A DNA stretch of 64,000 bases from Persicaria tinctoria (lineage: Eukaryota > Streptophyta > Magnoliopsida > Caryophyllales > Polygonaceae), in NCBI GenBank assembly GCA_037127255.1, contig JBANSL010000014.1:68865646-68929645 (forward strand), written 5' to 3'. The notes under the pieces are model-generated. The model was given only the letters and a program-made list of their open reading frames with translations, did not search any database and was not told where the DNA came from. A program made the translations under genes and the position numbers. Within the stretch, counting starts at the first letter, position 1. Each line of letters starts with the position of its first letter. Shown in pieces: positions 1 to 12,386 of the stretch.

Positions 1-300
1 ACAACATCTCAATTCCTTTTTCTGTCCACAATCTTAGCTGCAGAACATGAAGGCTACCCTTATCTAATTTTATCTGATTATGTAACTCACAGGATGAGGG
101 AGAAGGAGGAAGTTGAAAGCACATAAAAAATAAGTTGGATAGTTTTTGTATGTTACTCTTCTTTTATTAGATGTCAACCTCCTATTATTTTTAACCTTGA
201 TTCAAAGAATCTGATACTAAGTAATGACTTAGAATTTGCTATTATTTATGAACAGTTTTTTTTTGTGTGTGTGTATTTTGTGGTGGCGGGGTTATTACAG

Positions 301-1510
301 GCATGGCATGGGAAAAAAAGACAGTGAGCTACTAGGTAGGAGAAATCAAGATTTCAAGCTTTGAAGTCTGGTGATCAGGAAGCCTACATGAAAATGGTTG
401 AGGAGAGTAAAAATGAGAGATTGACCATGCTTCTTGGTAAAACAAATGATCTTCTGGTTTCTCTTGGAGCTGCAGTTCAGTGACAAAAAGATGTTAAACA
501 TGCAGATGGAGTTGAACCATTTAAGGAAGAAGAGTTGCACATTCTTGAAAACTCTATTCCTGATGAAGATGTTGATCCAAGCGACAATGATTCTAAGGTT
601 GGCAATTTCCTTGAAGGTCAGAGGAAGTACAAATCTGTTGTACATTCCATACAGAAAAAGGTAAATAATGATATCCAATTGTCTGTCTCTGGGTCTGTTT
701 ATCCAAATGATATTCAAGTGTCAACTGTCACGAGTTATCCTGACAATATTATCAATGAATTCACTTCCATTGATTCTATCTGATTAGAGATTTCTTTTTT
801 TTTTATATAATTTTTCTAGTTTAGAAAATTCCGATTGTCAATCTCTGGGTCTTTAAGTCTTGCAGGTCATTGCTAGATTGTTTAATCACCAGATTTAATG
901 AAAAAGTTAACCAGAACATTTCACTGTAGGTGACTGAGCAACTAGCGTTGCTTCAAGGTGGAGAACTGAGACAATATCAAGTGGAAGGACTTCAGTGGAT
1001 GCTTTCACTGTTTAACAACAACCTGAATGGAATTTGAGCAGATGAGATGGGATTATGGAAGACAATCCAAACAATATCCCTAATTGCATATCTTACAGAA
1101 AACAAGGGAGTAAATGGGCCTCATTTTTTATTTGGTCCCAAGGGGGTTCTGCCAAACTGGGTCAATGAGTTTGCGATATGGCTTCCTAGGTATGAATCTA
1201 AATCTCTGGCAATGTTTTTTGCATATGTTGTCTTTGTATTTATGCGGCTAACAGTTTATTTTCTGATTTCTTTTGGGATATCCCTTTCCAGTATCACAAC
1301 AGTACTTTGTGACGGATTTGCAGAAGAGAGGAAGGCACTCAGAGAAGAATATTCTGGGGAGGGCAAATTTTGTGTGATGATTACTCATTATGATCTTGCT
1401 ATGAGAGAGCATTTTTCAAGAAAACTTACTAGCACTACATGATAGTTGATGAAGGGCATCGGCTGAAAAATCATGAATGCGCTCTCGCAAGGACACTTTT
1501 AGGGTATCCT
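301..1510 (+). pseudogene. SNF2-type chromatin-remodelling ATPase pseudogene (MINU/CHR12-CHR23 type)
   Basis: From 301 one reading frame encodes a stretch typical of the pre-ATPase region of plant MINU/CHR12 remodellers ([20 protein letters not shown]). It is broken by stops at 325, 337 and 481. After an intron-like gap the frame reads [20 protein letters not shown] and reaches the ATP-binding motif at about 1041-1064. There a stop sits at 1035-1037 and the P-loop glycine of DEMGLGKT is tryptophan (DEMGLWKT). Further on the DEGHRLKNHE box (motif II) is readable at about 1447-1476, after a stop at the tag near 1433. Intron-like sequence is still present, so this decayed from a genomic copy and not from a processed mRNA. 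The intact family drives ATP-dependent nucleosome remodelling in the nucleus. This copy cannot make a functional ATPase. The MINU versus other SNF2 subfamily assignment is from memory of family motifs. Confidence 0.85.
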
Positions 1511-1917
1511 CTTCATTGATAACATCTTTCTATACACCATTGTTGAGTATTGATATATGTCGAATAATGATTCCTTCTTTTGAACTAGATAAAACAGTTT
1601 TCATTTGTGGCGAATAACATGTTCTGTCCTTTATGCAATACTATATCTTAAAACAGTACTTATCAAATGGTTGACTCAATGATGTTCTTCCTTAACCAAG
1701 CCATAGCTATGTTCCGATCAACCTATCTAAAATTTTGTGTACATGCATCTAATTTTGTTCCATGTGTATCCAGATATAAGATTCGTCGCAGGCTTTTATA
1801 ATTGCTTTTGTTGAGTTGTTCTCAGTGGTGTATGTATTAAAACATATGTATGCAAGGATTATGCATTTATATAGGTGGATTAAACAAAATATGCAAATAT
1901 TATATTAAAACAAAACA
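1511..1917. other. AT-rich spacer, no gene seen
   Basis: Unremarkable AT-rich sequence between the SNF2 pseudogene and the CACTA end. No conserved coding frame, RNA gene or clear repeat boundary was recognised. It may be further decayed pseudogene or the inner part of the adjacent CACTA element. Confidence 0.4.
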
Positions 1918-2315
1918 TATTATAAAACCCGGACCTCGAAATCCCCGGGTTATTTACTCTCACTTTCACCACAAAAAAAGGAGAGAATATAACCCGGATC
2001 TACATGAACCGGTGTATATGCTCTCGCAAATCAATTCGGGTTAAAATATGACAATATATAATAACTCGGACTTTAAATATCCGGGTTATTTCATAAGTCC
2101 TTTATAACCCGGATATTCTAATGTCCGGGTTATATTAACACCCCAAATAACCCGGACCGGTTGGTGTATATGCCGTCTGGATAACCAGATTACCCGGATA
2201 TAGGATCCGGGTTATATAGTGTACTGAGAATATAACCCATTGACTTTTAACCCGGACCATATCCGGGTTATAAAGGGTCAAATATCCGGGTTATCTGCCC
2301 TTTTCTGTAGTAGTG
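1918..2315. mobile_element. CACTA (En/Spm-type) transposon end with subterminal repeats
   Basis: Read on the minus strand from 2315 the sequence begins CACTACTACAGAAAAGGGC, a typical CACTA terminus. Inside it, from about 2300 leftwards to 1918, the motif AACCCGGA or its complement TCCGGGTT occurs repeatedly in both orientations, matching the subterminal repeat arrays that CACTA transposases bind. The element therefore extends left of 2315. The opposite CACTA end was not found, so this is a truncated or partly deleted copy, and the 3-bp target duplication cannot be checked. Confidence 0.75.
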
Positions 2316-2429
2316 GTAGTACCCTATTGAGACCAAAATAGTTATAACCTTATAAAACCATTTGTAAGGAACCATTATAAAGTAGATGACACTCAAAACA
2401 ATGGAATATACCTTATTATTTGGTCTTCC

Positions 2430-2600
2430 TTTTGAGCTGCCTCCAAACTGTACAGTTTTAGGATTTTTCGGTCGGCCACCTTTGTTCCGAGGCTTAGGCT
2501 CGTTAGGAGGTTCAGGTGCCTTAGCGGGATTAGTGCACTTGCTCTTGTAGTGTCCTTCAATGCCACAATGAGAACATTTGTTTCCTCCTACCCTATCCAG
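2430..2600 (-). pseudogene. CCHC zinc-knuckle fragment, transposase-like C-terminus
   Basis: The minus strand encodes a zinc knuckle CSHCGIEGHYKSKC (CX2CX4HX4C, 2535-2576) followed by a proline-rich basic tail containing NKGGRPK. This arrangement resembles the C-terminal tail of plant Mutator-like (MULE) or FAR1-related transposase proteins. No catalytic DDE domain or MULE domain is seen upstream, so it is a fragment at best. An isolated host zinc-knuckle exon cannot be excluded. Confidence 0.4.
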
Positions 2601-2624
2601 GACCAGGTATAACATTATAAGCAA

Positions 2625-3496
2625 ACAAATAGAAAAAAATATATTATAAAAACCAAAAAGCCATAAATGTGATATAAGAAAGCATCTCCCTGCACATGGA
2701 AGTGGATTGTACCATCACCTACCTTCTGCACATCATTAGAAGAAATGGGTTTTCATTTATAAACTTTCAAAGAAGCACCGCCATTGTTTGTTTACTGCTA
2801 ACCTCCATCCAAACTAGTTTCTTGATCGAAAAAAACCCCAAATTGTAGAAGTGAAACCCTAAACAGTTTTTTGATAAAAAAAAATCCCAAATTGTAAAAG
2901 TGAAACCCTAAATTAGATACCAACCTTCTCAGTGGAATACACAATCAGGACTTCGATTCGGTGACTCAAATCATCAGCTGCCTTCTCCTTTCTCTTTTAT
3001 TCTTCACTCAATTGCACGATTCATTGGGTTTTAGAGACTAGAAGAGATTGTACAGAAGGGGTCGATCGCGTCTGGGCTTTCTTCATCTTCTTCTCCTTTT
3101 GTTTTATTTAATTTCTATGGGCATTTGGGTCTTTTTACCTTTATTAAACGGGAACTTAACACCAGGTTGGATATGGGTGATGACTTGTTAACGGGATACT
3201 TTTAATGGGTGGTTTTCTGTAAATTCGATTTTAACGGGTGGTTAATTGCAAACTCATATATTTAACGAGTGGTTTTCTGTAATTTTGCCATCTATTTATA
3301 CATGCATTGATTAATACGTATACTGATTCTTTAATTTATAAATAAAGAGCGGTCATATCCGGGGTTCGAACTGGGGACCTTTGGGTAGTATAAACCCAAC
3401 CTTTTAAATTTGAAAAGATGTGGTTAGAAAGACAGGACTATAAGAACATTGTAACAAGTTACAAAAGTATGGCGAGCCCATTATCCTAACTCATAC
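2625..3496. other. Spacer with a threefold short repeat and a B-box-like segment
   Basis: No gene is seen. At about 3195-3290 a motif like TTAACGGGTGGTTTTCTGTAA recurs three times at roughly 40-bp spacing. At about 3340-3400 a segment containing GGGGTTCGAACTGGGGACC resembles a pol III B box and is similar to 37060-37110 in this window, so a dispersed tRNA-derived repeat is likely. Confidence 0.4.
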
Positions 3497-6400
3497 ATGT
3501 ATAACTTAGTTAAGAAAACTCAAAATTTGAAGAGATTGACAAAAGAATGGAACAAAAAGACATTTGGAAACATATTCAGACAATTAAAAGAAATAGATGA
3601 CCAACTGATAGAAATACAAAGCAACAGACCACTTCAGCAATCACGAGCTGAAATTCAAAAACCGAACATAATCGTAAAAAGGAAAGAAGAAATCCTCAAC
3701 TTTCACAAACAATACTGGAGTCAAAGAGTAAAAATTAGACACCTGAAACTTTCAGACACAAACTCCGGAGACTTTCCCAAAGTGGCAATGGGAAGAAGGA
3801 ATAGGAAAAATAAAAAAGAAATCTCTAATACAGAAGGGCAAATAATAGTAGGAGAAGCAAACATTAGAACAGAAATTAGAGAAGATTTCATTCGGCGCTT
3901 TAAAAAACAAGAAGTCAACAACACAACACTTGAACGTTATTTGGAACTCATAAACAGGGAAATAAATTACTCCGACAACCAAGAGCTGAGAAAAGAAGTC
4001 ACTAACTCGGAAATCAAAAACGCCATGTTCAACATTGGAAAAGACAAATCACCGGGACCGGGCCGAATGACAATTGAGTTCTACCAAAGCTACTAGGACA
4101 TAGTGGGACCAACGGTTACAAAGGCAATAAAAAGGATTCTTCCACTCAGGTAGGATCTTGAAACAGATCAACCAGACGTTCATTACATTAATACCGAAAA
4201 CAGAAAACCCGACAACAACTACTCATTATAGACCTATAAGTTTGTGTTCTACGATCTACAAGACAATCGCAAAAATTCTAGCTGACAGACTAAAAAGGGT
4301 ATTGACTAAGCTCATACACCCCCTGCAAGAAGCATTCATATCAAACCGAGCTTTACAGGACAACATTCTTATTGCCCATGAAATCTTTAATTCATTCACA
4401 CAGAAAAAAGGAAAGAGCGGATGGATGGCAATAAAACTGGACATGGAAAAAGCCTACGAAAGAGTTGAATGGAACTTCCTTTTTCAAGTTCTAAAGAAAT
4501 TTGGCTTCTGCACCAGATTCTGTAAATGGATAGAGCAATGTGCGAAAATTGTCTCCTTTTCAATCCTAGTCAATGATGGACCTACATAACCTTTCAACCC
4601 AGAAAGAGGCCTACGACAAGGGGACCCACTATCCTCATTCATATTTATATTAGGAGCAGAAATACTAGCTAGCCCGAAAATTACAAATAGAAAGCAACCA
4701 AGTAGACCAAGAAATAGGATTCAACATTACCAGACTGGGCCCTCCAGTCGGTTTTCATTTCTATCCTTCGCGGATGACATGACGATCTTTACCAAAGCTA
4801 GTCGTTCATCTGTGATTAAAATTAAATGAATTATTGATGAATACTGCTCAATCTCGGGCCAGCTTGTTAACTTTCCCAAGTCGGCTTTCCAAACAACACC
4901 AAAGGTACCAGATTATCTAAAACAAGAAATCCAACATCTAATAAATATCACAAACCAGAACAAATTGGACAAATATCTTGGTTGTCAAATCATAAATGGT
5001 AGAGTCAATAAAAAAAAACTTTGAAGAAACGATCTGCAAAACAAAATCACAACTATCAAAATGGTGAGCAAGTGCACTATCCCAAGAAGGAAGAGCCACC
5101 CTTATCAGAACGAACCTAGCGGAAAAACCAAGTTTTTTCATGCAAAACTTCATGCTCCTAAACTCGATGCACAAAGAACTTGATTAGATAAATAGAACGG
5201 TTTTCTGGAATAAAGATATGTCATATAAACCGTTAATCGGATGGGATAAATTAAAGTATGCAAATTAAAAGATAATGGTGGTGTAGGAATTCATAAAACA
5301 AAAGATATGAACTCAGCTTTACAAATGAAATTGTTATGGAAAATACGTGCGAAGCCAGAAAATCTATGGGTCTGAATCATCTCACATAAGTACTTGAAAG
5401 ATGAACACATTCTAAACTACAAAAGGAAAGGAAAAGTATCTTGACAATGGAGAAAACTAATGGATATAAAAGAGGAATTTTGTAAAGGTCTTATATAGCA
5501 AATAGGAAATGGAAAAACGATCAACTTTTGGATGGATAGATGGTTGGAGGATGACGCGCTAGAAAATAGATGCCTAATGCCAGATAGAATCAACAAAAGC
5601 GACAAAGTAGAAAAATACATAAACGAAAATAGAAGATGGAATACTATAGACCTCAAACACATGCTACCGACACCGATCATCGAGAAAATCGAAACAACAT
5701 TCATCCCAGAAAACCAAATAGAGGACAGACTATACTAGAGAAACGATAGCTTTGCTGGTTTATCACAGCTAGTGCACTCCGACACATCACAGAAAATAAT
5801 AGAATCACACCACCCCAAACGGCATAGAATCGCCAAAGAAGTGGCACTTCCCTCCGTGTGCGAACTATGTGATGCGATCGATGAATCTCCAACTCATTTA
5901 TTCACTCAGTGCTACATTAGTAGAAACCTCACAAGGAAAATTGACCCCGTGATAGAAAACCCATTAGAAGAATTAGACAGAAATGAACAAGACATAAAAA
6001 CAATTATGTCAACAATATTTGAAACAATAACTCCATAACAAAGGAAAATTTTGGCAACTGCCTGGTGGTGTCTTTGTACATCTAGAAATGAGAAAATCTT
6101 CGACAATGTAAATACCGTCACAATCCAAAACATGGAAAATATGATAAGACAAACAATCACAAACTCGGAGAAAACAAAACATTTGGATGAACCAAACATT
6201 AATGCTTCTACCAAAAGAACAGAAACCAGAAAGAAACGACATCTACGGTGGAATAAACCACCTAAAGAAACATTCAAAATAAATTTCGACGGTAGTTATA
6301 ACTACTTTGGCTCTTCTGGTGCAGGGTTCATCATCCGCGACCACACAGGTTCGCTGATTGCTTGCGGTGGCAGACAACTTACTCTCAAGTCGCCGTTTAT

Positions 6401-6830
6401 GACTGAGGTTATGGGACTTCCTTTGGGCATCAAGAAGGCAAATGAGTTAGGTCTGGCCAATATTCACATTGAAGGTGACAACCTAATTGTGATCAACGCA
6501 ATCAAGGGATGTTGATCTTGCCCATGGGAGATTGAGATGCTCATGACAGACATTCTCCTGCTTCCCCGGTCCTTCAACCATGTTAACCTCTCACACTGCT
6601 TCTGGGATATTAACAGATGCGCCGACCACATATCTCGCCTTTTCATGTCTGCTGCTGACCCAGATGTTCGAATAGATCGACATCTTTGTATTATCATCCG
6701 CAAGGATGCTCTTGGGTGATGATCTAGTAGGGACTAGCCCCATCCAAATCCTTACCTGTATCAAAATATGTGTTATATGTATATAAATAAGAAGAAGAAG
6801 AAGAAGAAGAAGAAGAAAAATCACCAAAGA
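3497..6830 (+). mobile_element. Decayed L1-type LINE, ORF2 part: reverse transcriptase plus RNase H
   Basis: The plus strand carries, in order, a linker (3497-4096), a reverse transcriptase region (NHYRPISLC-like box at about 4225, KLDMEKAYE at about 4434, RQGDPLSSFIF at about 4614, FADDMTIF at about 4768), a zinc-binding region (CELCDAIDESPTHLFTQC, about 5860) and an RNase H-like domain (INFDGSY about 6280, IEGDNL about 6470). Stops and frameshifts interrupt it (for example at 4096, 4587, 4826, 5737 and 6513), so no functional protein is made. The 5' end is truncated: no endonuclease domain precedes it. The 3' end is a GAA/AAG-rich tail at about 6790-6820. Plant L1-clade elements with an RNase H of this kind are common. 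It is older than the LINE at 58.9-63.8 kb, judging by the number of breaks. Confidence 0.9.
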
Positions 6831-8340
6831 TAAATTGTTAAAATAATATATTGGAGTATCATATTTTATAAAGGGTAATCACAAATGACAATACTTCGTA
6901 TATATTAATTCATTGATAAAAGAAATATAAATCAAACTTATTTGATAACCATACTTATAAAAAATATTAATAGACAAATATTTGATATGTGTTGAGTATT
7001 TTATTTATACCTAAATTATTTTTTGGTGGAAATGATTATTTATCTCGAAATTAATTATTTTATAGCTACTATTTTATTTATATCTATATTATTTTTTGAT
7101 AAAATGAATTATTTATATATAGATTTTTTTTTATATTTCTCATACATTTTGACGTTATTAGTTCAATTCACACATTGTAGTTCAGAAATTTTTTTATCAT
7201 AGAAATAGTTTTTTTTTTATAGATAATATATGTGATCACGGAACGAGAAAAATTATGTGGGTATATATGGTAAAATTTTGGAAGGTGTCCTACACCATTC
7301 ATCCACCACTCTATATCTTTTACTCCCTTTTATCTTTAATATAAAAATGGTCTTTCTAGGGGACATAGGATATGATTCTAAATTGAAAAATATACCCTAC
7401 TAAAAATAAACGACCTTAAGAATTGAATTTAAATTTTAGATAATGCATTTCAATCAATTATATATGTTTTCTAAAACGGGAATCTTATCCTATACTGTTG
7501 GGAGATAGAATAGAAAAAACATATAAAAAAACTAGTGAAAGTGTGGCCTTCAAATTGATTATTATAACAATTTTTTTAGAATTATATTCAAAATCTATAA
7601 AACTTTATCAAAATTACACGATAAATCTAAATTATAATGCGACAATTAGAATGAGAATATAATTGTTATTGTTGTTTAATTAATCTAAATTACAATGCAT
7701 GAATTAATTAGACTAATAATTATGTTTAATACTTAGATTGACATTTGATTTATCATACATGGTCAATCCCTGTTCAAAAATATAAGTCCTTTTAAGCTTA
7801 GATTTTTGTTTGAAAATATAAGTTTTTTAGGTTTTCTAGGTATTGAAATATGATACCCCTTGTTACTTTTTGACTTTGTGCTCAAATTTTATTGGTTGAT
7901 GGGGGTTATGGATAATTAATGAGGGGTATAAATGGAATAAGTTTATAATTTTCTTAATTTGTGTGCAAATGTCTATAAGATTTTTATAAATTGTTATCAT
8001 TATTATTTTTGCTACCAATAGAGTTCAAATTATGAAAATTGTTGTTGTTGCTACTAATATTAGTTTTGGACAGGAGAAATTGTCCTAGAATCAACCACAT
8101 ATGACTCTATGCATTGATTTTAGCGTTATACATAAGAATATAAGATAAGATATAAGATGGTTTCGTCAGTTATAAGATGATTTAGGCGGTCATTGATCAT
8201 CCTTCCCTCTAGTTTCTATCCAGAACTTTGTCTTCATTGATGTAAATTTGCTCTTAGATGATTGTTCAAGGCTATTATTGCTTCTCAAATTAATGGCTTT
8301 TTCAGTCTTCCTTTTTTTAATGTCAAATGAAATCAACCGT
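6831..8340. other. AT-rich intergenic DNA, nothing recognised
   Basis: Long AT-rich stretch with no coding frame, RNA gene or clear terminal repeats. A stretch at about 7775-7850 repeats an AAAATATAAGT motif and could be a MITE fragment, but no paired ends were found. Confidence 0.4.
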
Positions 8341-10144
8341 AAGTATAAACTAAAGAGGAAAGGTAGTAACTAGACCAAAAAAATGGGCCTAAGTGCACAA
8401 ATAGACCACAAGTCAAAAAAATTGGCCCAAAATAACCTCTCTACCCCTGAGCAAATATAACAACCGGTTTTTTAGAACTATTCATTACCGGTTGTAAGAG
8501 GTGATCTGAGAAGAGAAAAGATGAGAGAGGCTAGAACTCAGATCCGTCGCTGCCTCCTCCGAGCCAAACCTTGGTGAGCGCCATTGGAGAACACGATTAG
8601 GGCCCCACGGATGAACGACGAATCGATCTCGTTCCAGATCGACTCCCGACTCATGATATGGAGGTGCGAAAAGCGGACAGAGGAAGAAGAAGGTGCGGAT
8701 GCCTGTGAGTTGCCTGGATTCTTGTTTGTAACCTTGTGCAATGTTTATGGCACTTCAATTTCAATTGGTTGTGAACTTATGATTGTTGGTGTTTCTTTGT
8801 AATTGGAAAACTTTGTGAACTTGGTGTTTATGTTTGGAATTATTGAGTATTGTTTGCTTTTGGAGGATTTGATCTAGCTGATTATCAAGAATTGATTTGG
8901 GTATCATCATGAAACCAAGAAGAGGCTGCATCTACTAATAATGCATGAAAAAGATCTCGGCTTTGTTAGACTGGTTGATAAAATAATTCAAATAAGTCCC
9001 CTTGGGATGCTTCTTTTGTTACATAGCAGCACATTGTTGAGGATTCCAGATGTCATTCCTATAGTTATACCTATAGACTTATCATAGATTCACAAACATG
9101 GAAGTTGTTTAGGTTTTTAGTCTTTCCAATGCGGTAATGAATTTGGATTGTTGCAGTTGTCTTATGTTTGCTACGCTGCAGCTTCGAATGGGTTCTATTT
9201 TTTTCTTTGCTGCTGCTGCTGCTATTTCTTGGTTACTATTATGCAGTGCATTGGAACTATGATCTCAAACGCCTTTCAGTTTTTTGTTCTTATTAAAGCT
9301 TTATGGCTTTCAGTTATCAAACATGAATGCTTGATGATTTTTCAATACAGGATTATCATGCTTCTTCTTATTCATTTTCTGAATCTGTGCTTTCAAAATT
9401 CAAATGCTTCCATAGAGGAAAATGAATTGCTATAACTTTGTAGTCAGTTTGCTGCATCTGTTTTCTTACAACTTCTAAACCTTAAAATGGTTCGGTTTTG
9501 TAGGATAGCAAATGAGCATTTGCAACCCAACCGCATCATTTGGCAAGAGTGCATCCAAGATGTGGTCGCATACCACAATAAGAAGAGATTGATAAATTAA
9601 TTACATTTATCTTTAATGCGCATACCAGAATAAGAAGAGCATGGCGAGAGTGTATCCAAGATGTGGTCCCTAATGGTGCAAATTATCAACTCTTCAATAC
9701 CTCCATATGTAGAAAGCTAATGGCTAAGTTTATTGATAAATTAATTATATTTATCTTTAACATTGATTACTATGGATAAATGCATTTCAAATTGGAAAAG
9801 AAGAGATTGATTAATATTAAAAACTAATTAGATCTAAGAGGAAATGGTACATTCTACCCTAGCCAATTTCTTATGTACTAGTCTAGGTTTGCAAAGATTT
9901 TTTTTTTGGGTCTACTTTTGCAAATCGCCCATCCTTTATCCCCTGCTGAGATTAACCATCTCCAAGCTCAAAGGTTTGTTCTTTCTTGCAATTCATACTG
10001 TTTCTAGTTCACAAAGCACTTCTCCCGGGGACACTTTATCTCCCTCTTTCTTCACTGGTCTTCAAATTTGTCAGGTAATATCATTTCATCAGCTATGATG
10101 CTCATGCGACTGATATCTTTGCCTATTTTCATTTCTTTGTACCT
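8341..10144. other. Unassigned region with a short GC-rich exon-like segment
   Basis: A GC-rich segment at about 8530-8710 (CGTCGCTGCCTCCTCCGAG and following) looks like a gene 5' exon inserted in AT-rich DNA. No protein family was recognised in either strand. A phrase at about 9545-9567 (AGAGTGCATCCAAGATGTGG) recurs with small changes at about 9645-9667, a partial duplication about 100 bp apart. The rest holds nothing recognisable. It could be a gene fragment carried by a transposon, but no matching ends were found. Confidence 0.3.
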
Positions 10145-10832
10145 CTGGTAGGATAGTTATGGTCATTTGACATGATATGTTTGTTCTATTGGTAGGATAG
10201 AGTTATTAAACACCAAGGTCTATTCTCATCTCTTGTTTATATGTGTACTGAACTGCAGATTCTTGTTTACTTTTGCATCCGATTCTATATATCCTTAGTG
10301 TTTTTACCCTCTTTCATTGTTGTTTAGTTTGTGTATATACTTCGTATGTATCCGATCATTCCCCATTTCATTTGTTTGCACGTAGAAGTGTAGCTCTTTG
10401 AATTCTCATATACACTATTAGTAGATTTCCTCCCAACTCCCAAGGTACTTCCTTTCTTTCGTTTGTTGTTTAAGAGTAATGATTTACATGTGGGTTCTTA
10501 TTTGCTTTAAAGAAGGAGCAAACTAAAGTAAGAAAGATTGATTTTTTTATGCGTATGTGTGAAATTCAAGTAATCTTTGGGCGTGGTTGGAATTAGGGAA
10601 TCTATAAAGCTATAAAAACTCTGGATTCAATGACTTGTCTGTGACCTATGTGGAATTGAAAAATATACCAAGGATAAACCATTGCATTTTACAGGTCATT
10701 GAATTCAGGGGTTAGGGAGTATGGACGAGAAAAATATACCAAGGATCGGACGCACTTTGTCTCCCTTTGATGATGACAACTTGATTCCTTGTTTTGGGTT
10801 AGGAGATGGTTAGCCCATTCATTATTGTAAAT

Positions 10833-10903
10833 AGCTTATTAGCTCAATTGGTAGAGCATTGTGTATGCACATAAAGATGTGAGTTCGACTCTCACATAGG
10901 CTA
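10833..10903 (+). other. tRNA-like sequence (degenerate anticodon arm), copy 1
   Basis: A 7-bp acceptor stem (AGCTTAT with ATAGGCT, one G-T pair), a D arm (GCTCAATTGGTAGAGC) and a T arm (GTGAGTTCGACTCTCAC) are all in the right places, giving pol III A-box and B-box-like sequences. The anticodon stem (TTGTG with CATAA) closes a loop of only six bases (TATGCA) where tRNAs have seven. It is therefore called tRNA-like and not a functional tRNA gene. Confidence 0.6.
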
Positions 10904-12315
10904 ATACGGAGTATGTGTTCATATCTCTCTGGACTTATGCGATTGAACATGGTAGGAAATATATACACTAGTGGCAGGACAAATTTGTTAATCTGGTAAG
11001 ACAAATTTATAAATATCTCTGAACTTATAAAATTATGAGCTGGTAGGAAATATATACACTAGTGGTAGGACAAATTTGTGAATCTGGTAGGACAAATTTA
11101 TGAATTATGAATATCTCCGAACATATAAAATTATGAACTTGGTAGGAAATATATAGACTAGTGGTAAGACAAATTTATGAACCTGGTAGGATAAATATAC
11201 AATATTGGTATGATAAAAATGTAATCACCGAAATTCCTAAGTGTATAACTTGACACTAATGATAGGATAGATGTACACGAATGGTAAGATATATTTGTAC
11301 TATTGGCAAAGAAGTAGAATTAATATTGACCAATCCACAAATCCCAGACTAGTAATCATTGAGGCGTGAATTGACCATAATCTCAATCTCAATTACCAAT
11401 CCATAAATCCCAATCTCAATCCAATTTCTATCAATCAAAATTCATGAATCCAATCTACCCTTGGATATAATGTTACTTAGGTTTCCTTCATCTTCTGTTG
11501 TAGACTGGAAACCCTCTACCCTTGGTTGTTTTTCTGAAAAATGTGGAACATAATTTGCTACGGTTTCAAGGTTGATTTTCCTTGAAAACTATTTAAATTG
11601 GTATGATAGATGCACAAAAATAGTAGGATAGATGAAAACTAATGGTAGGAGAACACAACGATATCGGTAGGATTGATGGAAACTAATGGTAGGAGAAAAC
11701 AACGATATTGGTAGGATCATAATGGAAACCCAGTAATTCCTGTATAACTTGACACTAATGGTAGGATAGATGCACACTGATGGTGCGATATATTTATACT
11801 ATTGGAAAAATGTAAATGCATAATTGACTTTACGAAAAAAAAATTACTTCCACATGAATCTCAGAAAAGCAAAAAGGAGAAGGCATGCTCCACAGGCAGA
11901 GACTGAAGTTATATGAACCACAGATGCAAAAGCTATACATGGATATATCGTGTGTGATGATGAATCTCAAGCTATGGTCCCTATCCTGGATAAAGTTAGT
12001 GTTGCACTGAAAGACGAGATATAAGTAGTGAATATTACCCAGTCATCGCTGACAAGTTCATGATCATCATGTGGAGAAAGAAAATTGAGTAAAACCTAGT
12101 ATGGAGAGATTTATGAATTTGTCTTACCATGTTCACAGATTTTTCCTACCACCAATGTATATATTTCCTGTCATGTTCATAATCGTATAAGTTCAGAGAG
12201 ATTTATGAATTTGCCCTAACATGTTCGTAAATTTGTCCTACCATTAGTATATATATTTTCTGCCCGGGTCATAATTGTATAAGTTTAGAGAGATTCATGA
12301 ACACATACTCCGTAC

Positions 12316-12386
12316 TAGCCTATGTGAGAGTCGAACTCACATCTTTGTGTGCAAACACAACGCTCTACCAATTGAGCTAATAGACT
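12316..12386 (-). other. tRNA-like sequence (degenerate anticodon arm), copy 2
   Basis: Minus-strand counterpart of the copy at 10833, at the other end of the inverted repeat. Acceptor arms AGTCTAT and ATAGGCT pair fully (one T-G), D and T arms are intact, and the anticodon stem TTGTG/CACAA closes a six-base loop (TTTGCA). The stem pairing differs from copy 1 but is maintained. A functional tRNA is unlikely because of the short loop. Confidence 0.6.

Noticed and set aside
10833..10903. Functional tRNA gene
   Set aside because: Acceptor, D and T arms fit, but the anticodon stem closes a six-base loop in this and two similar copies, so no proper anticodon can be read.
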